From Chachezhania sediminis (GTDB taxonomy: Bacteria > Pseudomonadota > Alphaproteobacteria > Rhodobacterales > Rhodobacteraceae): a stretch of DNA of 64,000 bases. The number at the start of each line of letters is the position of its first letter. The stretch's first letter is position 1. Below the pieces are notes generated by a model. It was given only the letters and a program-made list of their open reading frames with translations, searched no databases and was not told where the DNA came from. The DNA is taken from positions 310,001 to 374,000 of the forward strand of contig NZ_VOPH01000002.1 in the NCBI RefSeq assembly GCF_009765275.1, written 5' to 3'. Below, one piece after another: positions 52,916-63,207 of this stretch. The translations under genes and the position numbers were made by a program.

Positions 52916-55120
52916 TCAGCCGATGATCGCGTTCAGCGAGGCAGACGGGCGCATGACCGCCGCGGTCCTTTCCGGATCCGAGTGATAATAGCCACCCAGG
53001 TCCACCGGCTTGCCCTGCACGGCGGCCAGTTCGGCCAGGATGTCCGCTTCCTTCTCGGCCAGCGCGGACGCGACGGGGGCGAAGTGGGCTGCCAGGTCCG
53101 CGTCGCTGGTCTGCGCGGCCAGGGCCTCGGCCCAGTAACGCGCAAACCAGTAGTGGCTGTCGCGGTTGTCGGGCTCGCCCACCTTGCGGCTGGGGCTGCG
53201 GTCGTTGTCCAGGATGCCTTGCGTCGCCACGTCGACGGCCTCGCCCAGCACGCGGGCCTTCTCGTTCCCCTTGGCGTCGGCAAGGAACTTGAAGCTCTCG
53301 CCCAGGGCACAGAATTCGCCCAGGGAGTCCCAGCGCAGGTGGTTTTCCTCGACCAGCTGCTGCACGTGCTTCGGCGCGGACCCGCCGGCTCCGGTCTCGA
53401 ACAGGCCGCCGCCGTTCATCAGCTTAACGATCGACAGCATCTTGGCCGAAGTCGCCAGTTCCAGGATCGGGAACAGGTCGGTCAGATAGTCGCGCAGCAC
53501 GTTGCCGGTGATGGCGATGGTGTTCTCGCCCTTGGTGATCGTCTCCAGCGACGCGATGGTGGCTTCGCGCGGCGCCATGATCTCGAACTTGTCGGCGACG
53601 CCCCTGGCTTCCAGGATCGGTTTCACCTGCTCGATCAGCTGAGCGTCGTGGGCGCGGGCCGCGTCCAGCCAGAAGATCGCGCGGTAACCGGTGGCCGCCT
53701 GACGGTCGATGGCCAGGTTCACCCAGTCCTCGATCGGCGCCTTGCGGGCCGAAGACGACCGCCAGATGTCGCCGGCTTCCACGCCTTGCGAATGCAGCAC
53801 GGTGCCGTCGTCCAGGATCATCTTCACGGTGCCCGCTTCCGGGATCTCGAAGGTGGTCGGGTGCGAACCGTATTCCTCCGCCTTCTGCGCCATCAGGCCG
53901 ATGTTCTGGACCGTACCGGCGGTGGCCGGGTTCAGCTTGCCGTTGGCCTTGAAGAATTCGATCGTCGCGTCATAGACAGGGGCATAGCAGTTGTCCGGGA
54001 TCACGCAGTTGGTGTCGTGCTCCTTGCCGTCCGGACCCCAGCCCTTGCCGCCGGCGCGGATCAGCGCCGGCATCGAGGCGTCGATGATCACGTCCGACGG
54101 GACATGCAGGTTGGTGATGCCCTTGTCGGAATTCACCATGTACATCGGCGGCTGCGCGGCCATCACGGCGTCGATTTCGGCCTTGATCTCGGGCTTGTCG
54201 GCGACGCGGGCCAGCAGGTCGCCCAGGCCGGAATTCGGGTTCACGCCGGCGGCCTTCAGTTCCGCGCCGTACTTGTCGAAAACCGGCTTCAGGAAGGCCT
54301 TCACGGCATGGCCGAAGATGATCGGGTCCGAAACCTTCATCATCGTGGCCTTCATGTGAAGCGAGAACAGCGTGCCCTCTTCCTTGGTCTTGGCGATTTC
54401 GTCCAGCAGGAAGGCATCCAGCTTGGCCGCGCTCATGAAGGTCGCGTCGACGACGGTGCCGGCCGGGTACTTGATGCCGTCCTTCAGGACCGTCTCGCCA
54501 CTTGCGGTTTCCAGCACGATCTTGGCGGTCGCGGCCTTGTCCAGCGTGGCCGAAACCTCGTTCGAGAAGAAGTCGCCGCCGTCCATCGCCGCCACGCGGG
54601 TCTTCGACGCCGAGGTCCACTCGCCCATGCGGTGCGGGTTGGCCTGGGCGAATTTCTTGACGGCGATGGCGGCCCGGCGGTCCGAGTTGCCTTCGCGCAG
54701 GACCGGGTTCACGGCCGATCCCTTGATCGCGTCATACTTGGCGCGGACGGCTTTTTCCTCGTCGGTCGCGGGCTCTTCCGGGTAATCCGGAAGAGCATAG
54801 CCCTGGGCCTGCAGCTCCTTGACCGCGGCCACCAGCTGCGGGACCGAGGCCGAGATGTTCGGCAGCTTGATCACGTTGGCTTGCGGAGTCTTCACCAGTT
54901 CGCCCAGCTCAGCCAGGTCGTCCGACTGGCGCTGCGCTTCGGTCAGCGCTTCCGGGAAGGTAGCGATGATGCGGCCGGCCAGCGAGATGTCCTTGGTGCC
55001 GATGGTCACGCCGGCGGCGGACGCAAAGGACCGGATCACCGGCAGGAGCGAGGCCGAGGCCAGCTCGGGCGCTTCGTCGACCTTGGTGTAGATAATGTCG
55101 GGGATGTTCGAATCAGCCAT
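52916..55120 (-). CDS. icd: Monomeric NADP-dependent isocitrate dehydrogenase
   Basis: 734 aa, the large monomeric type (about 740 aa), not the 400-aa dimer. [15 protein letters not shown]-like N-terminus, [52 protein letters not shown] and the C-terminal [21 protein letters not shown] are monomeric-IDH signatures. TCA cycle, gives NADPH. ATG 55120 (MADSNIPDI); the extension to 55369 is intergenic repeat. Confidence 0.96.
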   Translation of the reverse strand: MADSNIPDIIYTKVDEAPELASASLLPVIRSFASAAGVTIGTKDISLAGRIIATFPEALTEAQRQSDDLAELGELVKTPQANVIKLPNISASVPQLVAAVKELQAQGYALPDYPEEPATDEEKAVRAKYDAIKGSAVNPVLREGNSDRRAAIAVKKFAQANPHRMGEWTSASKTRVAAMDGGDFFSNEVSATLDKAATAKIVLETASGETVLKDGIKYPAGTVVDATFMSAAKLDAFLLDEIAKTKEEGTLFSLHMKATMMKVSDPIIFGHAVKAFLKPVFDKYGAELKAAGVNPNSGLGDLLARVADKPEIKAEIDAVMAAQPPMYMVNSDKGITNLHVPSDVIIDASMPALIRAGGKGWGPDGKEHDTNCVIPDNCYAPVYDATIEFFKANGKLNPATAGTVQNIGLMAQKAEEYGSHPTTFEIPEAGTVKMILDDGTVLHSQGVEAGDIWRSSSARKAPIEDWVNLAIDRQAATGYRAIFWLDAARAHDAQLIEQVKPILEARGVADKFEIMAPREATIASLETITKGENTIAITGNVLRDYLTDLFPILELATSAKMLSIVKLMNGGGLFETGAGGSAPKHVQQLVEENHLRWDSLGEFCALGESFKFLADAKGNEKARVLGEAVDVATQGILDNDRSPSRKVGEPDNRDSHYWFARYWAEALAAQTSDADLAAHFAPVASALAEKEADILAELAAVQGKPVDLGGYYHSDPERTAAVMRPSASLNAIIG

Positions 55121-55204
55121 GTTTTCCACGCCTCTGGTAAGTCCGTGGTGGCATATCCCGATGTGAGTCAATCGTCTACCGCGCGGATCCCCGCAGGCGG
55201 CAGT

Positions 55205-55323
55205 GGGGGGCGCTGCCCCCCGTCCGCCCGTCCCGGGCGGCCCCCCCCGGAAGTATTTGTGAAGAGAAGAAGCCTGGCACGAGGCCCTTGTTTCTTCTCT
55301 TTCCAAATACTCCCGCCGGAGGC
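55205..55323. repeat. Modular inverted-repeat element, copy 6
   Basis: GGGGGGC/GCCCCCC hairpin, CGCCCG/CGGGCG hairpin, arm AAGTATTTGTGAAGAGAAG, spacer, arm TTCTTCTCTTTCCAAATAC then TCC, and a CGCCGGAGGC end. Between the icd start and the glpK 3' end. Same plan as copy 5. Confidence 0.85.
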
Positions 55324-55399
55324 GGCGCGCCGCGGCGGCCGGGCCCGGGTTCCGAAACCGGGTGCCCATGGGGCGCGTTTCACCCAGCGGCCCCCGATC

Positions 55400-56896
55400 T
55401 CACTCCGCCTGGGGCGGCACCGATTGCGCGGCCGCGACAGCCTTCTGCCAGCGGGCATAGCGCGCATCGCGCAGGGCAGCGTCGGTTTCCGGCACGAACT
55501 GGCGGTCCAGCCGCCAGCGGGCGGCGAAACCGTCCATGTCGGGCCAGAGACCGGCCTGGTGAGCGGCCAGCCAGGCGGCGCCAAGCGCCGTGGTTTCCGG
55601 GATGGTGGGCCGATCGACCGGGGCGCCCAGGATGTCGGCAAGGCCCTGCATCGCCTGGTTGGACACCGCCATGCCACCGTCGACCCGCAGCACGGTTTCG
55701 CCGGCACCCAGCCAGTCGGCCTGCATCGCCTGCCACAGGTCGCGGGTCTGGAAGCCCACCGCGTCCAGTGCGGCGCGGGCGAATTCGGCCGGGCCGGAAT
55801 TGCGGGTCAGCCCGAAGATGGCACCGCGGCAGTCCGGGTCCCAGTAGGGGGCGCCAAGGCCGGTAAAGGCGGGGACGATGATCAGGTCCTGGCCCGGGTC
55901 CGCCTTGCGCGCCAGGGGGCCTATCTCGGGTGCGGCCGAGATCAGGCCCAGCCCGTCCCGCAGCCACTGGACCACGGCGCCCGCGATGAAGATCGAGCCT
56001 TCGAGCGCATAGGTCCGCTGACCGTTCAGCTGATAGGCGATGGTGGTCAGCAGCCGGTTCTTCGACGCGACCGGTTCCGTCCCGGTGTTCAGGAGAGCGA
56101 AGCAGCCCGTGCCATAGGTCGATTTCATCATGCCCGGCTGGAAACAGGCCTGGCCCAGGGTTGCGGCCTGCTGATCCCCGGCAGAGCCGCGGATCGCGAT
56201 TGGCCCGCCGAACAGCCGGTCTTCGGTCGTGCCGAACTCGGTCGCGCAGTCGCGGATTTCCGGCAGCATCGCCAAGGGGATTTCCAGAAGGTCGCAGATA
56301 TCGGCGCTCCAAGCGCCTGTGCGTATATCGCACAACATGGTGCGGGCCGCGTTGGTCGCGTCGGTCGCGTGCACCTTGCCGCCCGTCAATCGCCAGATCA
56401 GCCAGGTCTCGATCGTGCCGAAGAGGATCTCTCCCTTCGCGGCGCGCGCCCGCGTCCCGGGATAGGTGTCGAGGATCCACTTGATCTTCGTGGCCGAAAA
56501 ATAGGGATCCAGCAGCAGGCCCGTGACCTCGGTTACCATGGGTTCGTGGCCGCCGTCGCGCAGCGCCTCGCACAGGCGGGCGGTGCGGCGGTCCTGCCAG
56601 ACGATGGCATTGTGGACCGGCTTGCCCGTGTCCTTTTCCCAGACCACCACGGTTTCGCGCTGGTTGGTGATGCCGATGCCGGCGATCATGTCGGCGGTGG
56701 CCATGCGGGCCATCGCCGCGCGGGTGACCTGGACCGTGGCCTGCCAGATCTCTTCCGCGTCGTGTTCGACCCAGCCGGAATGCGGATAGTGCTGCGTCAG
56801 TTCTTCCTGCGCGCTGTCCTGCAACTGCATATCGGCGTCGAACAGAAGGGCACGGGTCGACGTGGTGCCCTGGTCGATGGCCAGAACATGGCTCAT
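55400..56896 (-). CDS. glpK: Glycerol kinase GlpK
   Basis: 498 aa. FGGY-kinase: [15 protein letters not shown] near the N-terminus, [40 protein letters not shown] and [15 protein letters not shown] are characteristic. Phosphorylates glycerol to glycerol-3-phosphate. ATG 56896, 30 bases past the glpD stop, so glpD-glpK form an operon. Confidence 0.96.
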   Translation of the reverse strand: MSHVLAIDQGTTSTRALLFDADMQLQDSAQEELTQHYPHSGWVEHDAEEIWQATVQVTRAAMARMATADMIAGIGITNQRETVVVWEKDTGKPVHNAIVWQDRRTARLCEALRDGGHEPMVTEVTGLLLDPYFSATKIKWILDTYPGTRARAAKGEILFGTIETWLIWRLTGGKVHATDATNAARTMLCDIRTGAWSADICDLLEIPLAMLPEIRDCATEFGTTEDRLFGGPIAIRGSAGDQQAATLGQACFQPGMMKSTYGTGCFALLNTGTEPVASKNRLLTTIAYQLNGQRTYALEGSIFIAGAVVQWLRDGLGLISAAPEIGPLARKADPGQDLIIVPAFTGLGAPYWDPDCRGAIFGLTRNSGPAEFARAALDAVGFQTRDLWQAMQADWLGAGETVLRVDGGMAVSNQAMQGLADILGAPVDRPTIPETTALGAAWLAAHQAGLWPDMDGFAARWRLDRQFVPETDAALRDARYARWQKAVAAAQSVPPQAE

Positions 56897-56926
56897 GGGA
56901 TCCTCCGCTTGTCTTTCCGGGGCAGG

Positions 56927-58498
56927 TTAGCCCGCGCTGCGTGCCTTCATCCAGCTTCGAAGCAGCGCCACCTTGTCGGGGCCAAGGCGCAGGCCCAGCT
57001 TCGACCGCCGCCACAATACGTCTTCGACCGTACGGGCATATTCGCGGTCCATCAGCCAGGCGACCTCGCGCCCGGTCAGGGTGGCGCCGAAATCCTGGCC
57101 CAGGTCGCCGGGGGACTGGGCCTCGCCCAGGATGGCGTGCGCCTCGGTCCCGTAGGCGCGGAACAGGCGGCGGGCCCAGCCTGCATCCAGGAAGGGATAG
57201 GCCGACTGCAAGGTCGCGATTTGGTCTGCCACGTCGCCCACCGGGAAATCGCCGCCCGGCAGGGCCGCGCCGGCGGTCCAGGCGGTGCCGGTGTGGTCGA
57301 GGACGCCGGCGATCTTGTCCAGCGCATGTTCCGCCAGCCGCCGGTAGGTCGTGATCTTGCCGCCGAAGACATGCAGCACCGCCGCGCCCCCGGTGCGTTC
57401 CAGGTTCAGCACGTAATCCCGCGTCGCCGCCGTGGCCGATCGCGCGCCGTCGTCGTAAAGTGGCCGGACCCCGGAATAACGCCAGACGATATCCGCCTCG
57501 GTCACCGGGACCTTGAAGTAGTCGGACACGAAGCGGCACAGATATGCCTCTTCCTCCGGCGTGCATTCGGGGCGGATGTCTGGGTCGGTGTGGTCGGCAT
57601 CGGTGGTGCCGATCAGGGTGAAATCGTCTTCGTAGGGAATGGCGAAGACGATCCGCCCGTCGGGGCCTTGCAGGAAATAGGCACGGTCGTGGTCGAAAAG
57701 CCTGCGCGTCACGATATGGCTGCCGCGCACCAGCCGGACCTTGGCCGGGCTGTTCGACCGCACGATGCCGGTGGCGACGTCGCCCACCCAGGGGCCGGCG
57801 GCATTGACCAGCACGCGGGCGACGCGGGTTTCTTCCTTGCCCTGGGCATTGCGGACCCGCAACCGCCAGAGCCCGGCGCGCGGTTCGGCGGACAGGACCG
57901 TCGTCCGGGGCAGGATCGTTGCGCCGCGGGCTTCGGCATCGCGGGCGTTCAGGACGACCAGGCGGGAATCCTGGACCCAGCAATCGGAATATTCGAAGGC
58001 CGCGTGAAAGCCGGGCTTCAGGGCTTGGCCTGCCGGATCGTTGTCCAGGTCCAGCTTTTTCGTACCGGGCAGGATCTGGCGCCCGCCCAGGCGGTCATAA
58101 GCGGCAAGGCCCGCCCGAATCATCCACGCGGGACGCCGGCCCTTCAGCCAGGGCAGGGTGCGGGACAGGACCTTGGCGGCGGGCGTGTCGGCGGGGAAGC
58201 GCATGTCCGGCGACAAGGGCAGGACGAAGCGCATCGGCCAGCTGATATGGGGCATGGCGCGCAGCAGTACCTCGCGCTCGGCCAGTGCCTCTTTGACCAG
58301 ACGGAACTCGAAATATTCCAGATAGCGCAGGCCGCCGTGGAACAGCTTGGTCGAGGCCGAGGAGGTGGCCGATGCCAGGTCGCCCTTTTCCGCCAGAACG
58401 ACGGACAGGCCGCGACCCGCCGCATCGCGGGCGATGCCGCAGCCGTTGATGCCGCCGCCGATCACGAACAGATCGCTGATGCCGCCGTCGTCGCTCAC
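56927..58498 (-). CDS. glpD: Glycerol-3-phosphate dehydrogenase GlpD
   Basis: 523 aa. FAD loop VIGGGINGCGIARDAAGRG; SSASTKLFHGGLRYLEYFEF; NAAGPWVGD; VRGSHIVTRRLF; IPYEDDFTLIGTTD; and VFGGKITTYRRLAE are GlpD motifs. Membrane-associated, passes electrons to quinone. GTG 58498 (VSDDGGISD) with GGAAGA upstream; the longer frame to 58732 crosses the divergent promoter. Divergent from an ABC binding-protein gene. Confidence 0.95.
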   Translation of the reverse strand: MSDDGGISDLFVIGGGINGCGIARDAAGRGLSVVLAEKGDLASATSSASTKLFHGGLRYLEYFEFRLVKEALAEREVLLRAMPHISWPMRFVLPLSPDMRFPADTPAAKVLSRTLPWLKGRRPAWMIRAGLAAYDRLGGRQILPGTKKLDLDNDPAGQALKPGFHAAFEYSDCWVQDSRLVVLNARDAEARGATILPRTTVLSAEPRAGLWRLRVRNAQGKEETRVARVLVNAAGPWVGDVATGIVRSNSPAKVRLVRGSHIVTRRLFDHDRAYFLQGPDGRIVFAIPYEDDFTLIGTTDADHTDPDIRPECTPEEEAYLCRFVSDYFKVPVTEADIVWRYSGVRPLYDDGARSATAATRDYVLNLERTGGAAVLHVFGGKITTYRRLAEHALDKIAGVLDHTGTAWTAGAALPGGDFPVGDVADQIATLQSAYPFLDAGWARRLFRAYGTEAHAILGEAQSPGDLGQDFGATLTGREVAWLMDREYARTVEDVLWRRSKLGLRLGPDKVALLRSWMKARSAG

Positions 58499-58751
58499 GC
58501 TGTCTTCCCGTTTCCAATGGCGCCGAAAACGCCCCGTCGTTGCAGGACGCCGCCCTGCGAGTCCATGACAAATCAGGAATATGTGACAGAACGACCTTTG
58601 GGCCAGCCCTGATTGCGACCTTTCGGGGCGATGCCTGCCCGGGCGCGTCTTCCGCGCCATGAAAGCACTTGTATCGCACCGAAACTCCGCCAAGACTGTC
58701 GCCCGACGAATGCCCGAAGGGCTGAATTGCAAACGTCACGGGAGCAATCAG

Positions 58752-60233
58752 ATGAAACATTTTGCCAGACTCGCGATGGTCAGCGCCATCGCCTTGGCCG
58801 CCGGCGCAGGCGCCGCTGCCGCCAAGGATGACGTTGTCATCGCCATGCAGCTGGAACCGCCGCACCTGGATCCGACCAGTGCCGCCGCGCAGGCCATCGA
58901 CTCGGTCCTTTATACCAACGTCTTCGAAGGCCTGACCCGCTTCATGGGCGACGGATCGGTCGTGCCGGGCCTGGCGGAAAGCTGGGACATTTCCGAAGAC
59001 GGCAAGACCTACACCTTCCACCTGCGGGACGGCGTGCATTTCCACGACGGCACGATCATGGACGCCGAGGATGTGAAGTTCTCGCTGGATCGTGCGCGCG
59101 CGGATGACAGCACCAATGCCCAGAAGGCGCTGTTTTCGGGCATCGAAAGCGTCGAGGTCGTCGACCCGCTGACCGTCAAGGTCACGCTGGCCGAACCGCA
59201 GGGCAGCCTGCTGTTCAACCTGGCCTGGGGCGACGCGGTGATCGTGGCACCCGAAACCATCGGCGACATCAAGGAACACCCGGTCGGGACCGGAGCCTAT
59301 ACCTTCAAGGAATGGGTGAAGGGCGACAAGATCGTGCTGGACCGCAACCCGGACTACTGGGGCGAACAGCCGGCCATCGCCGAGGCCACGTTCAAGTTCA
59401 TCTCGGACCCGACGGCCGCCTTTGCCGCCGTGATGGCGGAAGACGTGGATGCCTTTGCCGGCTTCCCGGCGCCGGAAAACCTGCCACAGTTCGAAGCCGA
59501 CCCGCGCTTCCAGGTGCTGGTCGGGTCGACCGAGGGCGAGACGATCCTTGCGATGAACAACAAGGAAGCGCCCTTCGACAACAAGCTGGTGCGCGAGGCC
59601 GTGGCCCACGCCATCAACCGGCAGGAAATCATCGACGGCGCGATGTACGGCTATGGCACGCCCATCGGCACCCATTTCGCGCCGCATAACCCGGCCTATG
59701 TCGATCTGACCGGCCTGTCGGACTATGATCCCGAAAAGTCGAAGGCCCTGCTGGCCGAGGCCGGCTTCCCCGACGGGTTCGAGACGACGCTGTACCTGCC
59801 GCCCCCGTCCTATGCCCGCCGCGGTGGCGAGATCATCGCCAACCAGCTGGCCCAGGTCGGCATCAAGGCCAATATCGAGAATGTCGAATGGGCCCAGTGG
59901 CTGGAATCGGTCTTCAAGGGCAAGAATTTCGGCCTGACCATCGTTTCGCATACCGAACCGATGGACATCGGCATCTATGCGCGGCCGGACTACTACTTCC
60001 AATACGACAATCCGGCCTTCCAGGAACTGATGGCCAAGCTGAACGCAACCACCGACCCGGACCAGCGGACGGCAATGTTGCAGGAGGCGCAGAAGATCAT
60101 CGCCGAGGATTATGTGAACGGTTACCTGTTCCAGCTGGCCATGCTGAGCGTCGCCAAGGAAGGCCTGACCGGCATGTGGACCAATGCGCCCACCGCGGCC
60201 ACCGACCTGACCGGGCTGAGCTGGCAGGACTGA
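58752..60233 (+). CDS. ABC importer substrate-binding protein (peptide/opine family 5)
   Basis: 493 aa. Signal peptide MKHFARLAMVSAIALAAGAG... with AxA cleavage near residue 24. The SBP_bac_5 signatures LAESWDISEDGKTYTFHLRDGVHFHDG and DVKFSLDRARAD are clear; GTGAYTFKEWVKGDKI and YDPEKSKALLAEAGFPDGFE follow. Binds a peptide or similar solute. Start ATG 58752 with GGGAG. The matching permeases start 2 kb downstream beyond two unrelated genes. Confidence 0.93.
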   Translation: MKHFARLAMVSAIALAAGAGAAAAKDDVVIAMQLEPPHLDPTSAAAQAIDSVLYTNVFEGLTRFMGDGSVVPGLAESWDISEDGKTYTFHLRDGVHFHDGTIMDAEDVKFSLDRARADDSTNAQKALFSGIESVEVVDPLTVKVTLAEPQGSLLFNLAWGDAVIVAPETIGDIKEHPVGTGAYTFKEWVKGDKIVLDRNPDYWGEQPAIAEATFKFISDPTAAFAAVMAEDVDAFAGFPAPENLPQFEADPRFQVLVGSTEGETILAMNNKEAPFDNKLVREAVAHAINRQEIIDGAMYGYGTPIGTHFAPHNPAYVDLTGLSDYDPEKSKALLAEAGFPDGFETTLYLPPPSYARRGGEIIANQLAQVGIKANIENVEWAQWLESVFKGKNFGLTIVSHTEPMDIGIYARPDYYFQYDNPAFQELMAKLNATTDPDQRTAMLQEAQKIIAEDYVNGYLFQLAMLSVAKEGLTGMWTNAPTAATDLTGLSWQD

Positions 60234-60257
60234 TCCCTTCGATTGCCTGAATGTCGG

Positions 60258-60290
60258 AAGGCCCGTCGCGCATGTCGCGGCGGGCCTTTC
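60258..60290 (+). terminator. Terminator-like hairpin after the binding-protein gene
   Basis: AAGGCCCG-t-CGCG (60258-60270) pairs with CGCG-g-CGGGCCTT (60276-60288), CATGT loop, then TTTC. It would cut this gene off from the next. Confidence 0.7.
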
Positions 60291-60378
60291 CATGTCGGAC
60301 CATCCGGAAGAAGCGGGCTTGTTACCCGCCGCGCCCTGTGATGCAGTTGCCGCATCAATCCAAGGACACTTCAGCCCG

Positions 60379-61509
60379 ATGGCCGCTACCGAAAAACCCG
60401 CACCTCTTTGGGCAGACTGGCCCGTTCTTCTGATCTGGGCCGGGTTCGCCCTGATGTCGACCGTCGGCACCGGGCTGAAGCCGGAATATATCGGCAGCAC
60501 AGGCGCACTGATCGTCCTTGGGGTGCTGTTCGCGGTCATGCTGACGGCGGTCTTCCGCGTGGTGCATCACGCCGAATGCCTGGCAGAGATCTTCGGCGAA
60601 CCCTTCGGCACGCTGATCCTGACCCTGGCGGTCATCGGGATCGAGGTGGCGCTGATCACTGCGGTCATGCTGACCGGCGACAACACACCGACGCTGGCGC
60701 GGGACACGATGTTTTCGGTCCTGATGATCGTGATGAACGGGCTGGTCGGGCTGTCGCTGTTGCTGGGCGGGCTGAAACACCGGTTGCAGATCTTCAACCT
60801 GTCCGGGGCCAATGCCTATCTTGTCGTGCTGCTGCCGGTCGCAATCACCAGCCTTGTGCTGCCAAGCGTCACCACCTCGGCCCCCGGCGGCGGACTGTCG
60901 AGCCTGCAGACCGTCTTCCAGATCGTGATCTCCATCGCGCTTTACGGGGTCTTCCTGCTGTACCAGACGGTCCAGAACCCGATGGTGTTCCAGCAGCCGC
61001 TGATCGATGGAGAGGCCCCACCGGCCCATTTCGGCCACAAGATGTATCCGCGCAGCGCGGGCTTTCATGTCGCGGGCCTGCTGTTGACGTTGATCCCCAT
61101 GGTGCTGATGTCGAAGAAACTGGCCGTCTATGTCGATTTCGGCATCGCCCAGGTCGGCGCGCCGGTGGCGCTGGGCGGCTTCATCGTCGCGATCATGATC
61201 CTGACACCCGAAGGGCTGGCCGCCCTGGACGCGGCCAGGAACAACCAGTTGCAGCGCGCCGTGAACATCTGCCTGGGCTCGGCGCTGGCGACGATCGGGC
61301 TGACGGTGCCGGCGGTGTTGCTGGCCGCCTGGTTCGTCGACCTGCCGATCGAACTGGGGCTAAGCCCGGTCGGTATCGTGACGCTGGTGCTGACGCTGGC
61401 GATCAGCATCGTCACCTTCGTCGGCACCCGGACCAATGCGCTGCAGGGCGTCGTCCACCTGGCGGTGTTTCTGGCCTACGTGTTCCTGATCTTCGACGGG
61501 GATTTCTGA
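60379..61509 (+). CDS. chaA: ChaA-type calcium/cation:proton antiporter
   Basis: 376 aa, about 11 membrane helices. VIGIEVALITAVMLTGDNTPTLARDTMFSVLMIVMNGLVG carries the acidic first alpha-repeat, and the second repeat is around MILTPEGLAALDAARNNQLQRAVNICLGSALATIGLTVP. This matches the y4hA/ChaA branch of the CaCA exchanger family. ATG 60379; the weak AAGGA site is 12 bases upstream, so a downstream start is possible. Confidence 0.85.
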   Translation: MAATEKPAPLWADWPVLLIWAGFALMSTVGTGLKPEYIGSTGALIVLGVLFAVMLTAVFRVVHHAECLAEIFGEPFGTLILTLAVIGIEVALITAVMLTGDNTPTLARDTMFSVLMIVMNGLVGLSLLLGGLKHRLQIFNLSGANAYLVVLLPVAITSLVLPSVTTSAPGGGLSSLQTVFQIVISIALYGVFLLYQTVQNPMVFQQPLIDGEAPPAHFGHKMYPRSAGFHVAGLLLTLIPMVLMSKKLAVYVDFGIAQVGAPVALGGFIVAIMILTPEGLAALDAARNNQLQRAVNICLGSALATIGLTVPAVLLAAWFVDLPIELGLSPVGIVTLVLTLAISIVTFVGTRTNALQGVVHLAVFLAYVFLIFDGDF

Positions 61510-61604
61510 ACGCGGCATCAAGATTGCCGTTGGGGCAACCGATAGCTTAACGGAACTCTTCAGTCGCCAAGTTGTTCCCCATAGTAACCGATGGGAGAGC
61601 AAAA

Positions 61605-61949
61605 ATGGATTGCGACGACTTCTGGGACATAGAAGAAGCGCTTTGGAAAGGCGGTTCCGGGCGATTCAAAGACCGTCTGGCCAAGGGTGCGGTGATGGTC
61701 TTTCCGGCACCCCTTGGCATCCTGTCCGGCGAGGCGCTGCACAATGCCATCGCCAAGAACGCCTCGTGGCGGACCGTGAAATTCAAGAACCAGTCCGTCG
61801 CCCATGACGGCGAGACCTGCGTGCTTGCCTACAAGGCGGAAGGCAAGCTGGACGGGTTGCCGGCCTATCGCGCCCTGTGTTCCAGCACCTACGTCAGCGA
61901 TGGCCCGAAATGGAACCTTCTTTCGCACCACCAGACGCCGGTCTTCTGA
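61605..61949 (+). CDS. Small NTF2-like (DUF4440/SnoaL-type) protein
   Basis: 114 aa. MDCDDFWDIEEALWKGGSGRFKDRLAKGAVMVFPAP and GILSGEALHNAIA fit the cone-shaped NTF2-like fold of DUF4440 proteins; LLSHHQTPVF is the usual C-terminal strand. Function unknown. ATG 61605 has GGGAGAG 5 bases upstream. Soluble, no signal peptide. Confidence 0.78.
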   Translation: MDCDDFWDIEEALWKGGSGRFKDRLAKGAVMVFPAPLGILSGEALHNAIAKNASWRTVKFKNQSVAHDGETCVLAYKAEGKLDGLPAYRALCSSTYVSDGPKWNLLSHHQTPVF

Positions 61950-62259
61950 CGCGCTACGATAAGATACGGCCACATGGCGCCGGACGGCGGGCCTGGAGGG
62001 TAATCCGCTTCCAGAACCCGACCGCCTGGTCGGGCGGATGCCGCCCTGTCCCGAAAGCATCGCAACGGACCGGATCCCGACGCCAGATTTCAACCTGAGC
62101 GAAATCGACCTGACGTCTACGACAGCCTGACGGTGCAACCCACCCGGACACGGACGATGCGGCGACCATCCGGGCGCGGCCCCCTGTCGCCGGGCGTTGC
62201 GGGTCATCGGTGTTCGAAGCCTCTGGAACTCCCCCGCGGCCGACCATAACGTGGCCGCG
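61950..62259. other. 310-base gap before the ABC permease pair
   Basis: No gene. GC-rich with several weak inverted repeats (for example CCGACCGCCTGGTCGG near 62018) but no convincing promoter or terminator. Its length suggests that the permeases have their own promoter. Confidence 0.4.
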
Positions 62260-63207
62260 ATGTTGAGATATGTCCTGAAACGCCTGCTGTCGCTGATCGT
62301 CACCCTTGCGGTCGCCAGCATGGTCATCTTCGCCGTGATCGAGGTCGCCCCCGGCGATCCCGCATCCTTCATGCTGGGCGTCAATGCCCAGCCCGACACC
62401 GTGGCCGCCCTGCGGACAGAGCTTGGTCTGGATCAGCCCAAGGCCGAACGCTATCTCAGCTGGATCGGCAACATGCTGACCGGGGATTTCGGCACCTCCT
62501 ACACCTATCGCAGTTCCGTGGCGCAGATCATCGGCGACCGGCTGTGGGTGTCGGTGCCGCTGGCCCTTTATGCGCTGATCCTGTCGACGGTGATCGCCTT
62601 CCCGGCCGGCATCTATGCCGCCGCGCGCCGGGGCAAGGCGGGCGACGCGGCCGTCATGGGCGGCACCCAGCTGGGCGTGGCGGTGCCGAACTTCTGGTTC
62701 GCGATGATGCTGGTCCTGATCTTCGCCATCAACCTGCGCTGGTTCGGCGCCGGCGGCTTCCCCGGCTGGTCAAAGGGGGTCTTCCCCGCGATCAAGGCGC
62801 TGACCCTTCCGGCCATCGCCCTGGCCCTGCCGCAGGCCGCGATCCTGACCCGGGTCATGCGGTCGTCGCTGATCGATGTCCTGGGCGAGGATTTCATGCG
62901 CACCGCCCGCGCCAAGGGCCTGACCCGCAGCCAGGCCATCTGGCGCCATGGCGTCCGAAACGCGCTGATCCCGGTCCTGACGATCCTTGGTCTGCAGGTG
63001 TCCTTCCTGATTGCCGGCGCCATCGTGATCGAACAGGTCTTCTATCTTCCCGGTCTGGGCCGGCTGATCTTCCAGTCGATCAATGCCCGTGACCTGATCG
63101 TCGTCGAATCCGTGGTGATGCTGCTGGTCTTTGCCGTGGTCCTGATCAACTTCCTGGTCGACATCGCCTATTCCATCGTCGACCCGAGGCTGAGGCAACG
63201 GACATGA
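62260..63207 (+). CDS. ABC importer permease, DppB/OppB type
   Basis: 315 aa, six membrane helices. VIEVAPGDPASFMLG and FGTSYTYRSSVAQII are DppB-type; the EAA loop is ARAKGLTRSQAIWRHGVRNAL; the C-terminus IAYSIVDPRLRQRT is typical. Start ATG 62260 (MLRYVLKRLLSL); the frame can be extended to 62197 but the extra residues are not family-like. 4-base overlap with the next permease. Confidence 0.93.
   Translation: MLRYVLKRLLSLIVTLAVASMVIFAVIEVAPGDPASFMLGVNAQPDTVAALRTELGLDQPKAERYLSWIGNMLTGDFGTSYTYRSSVAQIIGDRLWVSVPLALYALILSTVIAFPAGIYAAARRGKAGDAAVMGGTQLGVAVPNFWFAMMLVLIFAINLRWFGAGGFPGWSKGVFPAIKALTLPAIALALPQAAILTRVMRSSLIDVLGEDFMRTARAKGLTRSQAIWRHGVRNALIPVLTILGLQVSFLIAGAIVIEQVFYLPGLGRLIFQSINARDLIVVESVVMLLVFAVVLINFLVDIAYSIVDPRLRQRT

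Noticed and set aside
52907-58612. Plus-strand open frame of about 1900 codons opposite icd, glpK and glpD
   Set aside because: Same artefact; it runs through the intergenic repeat and three well-supported minus-strand genes.
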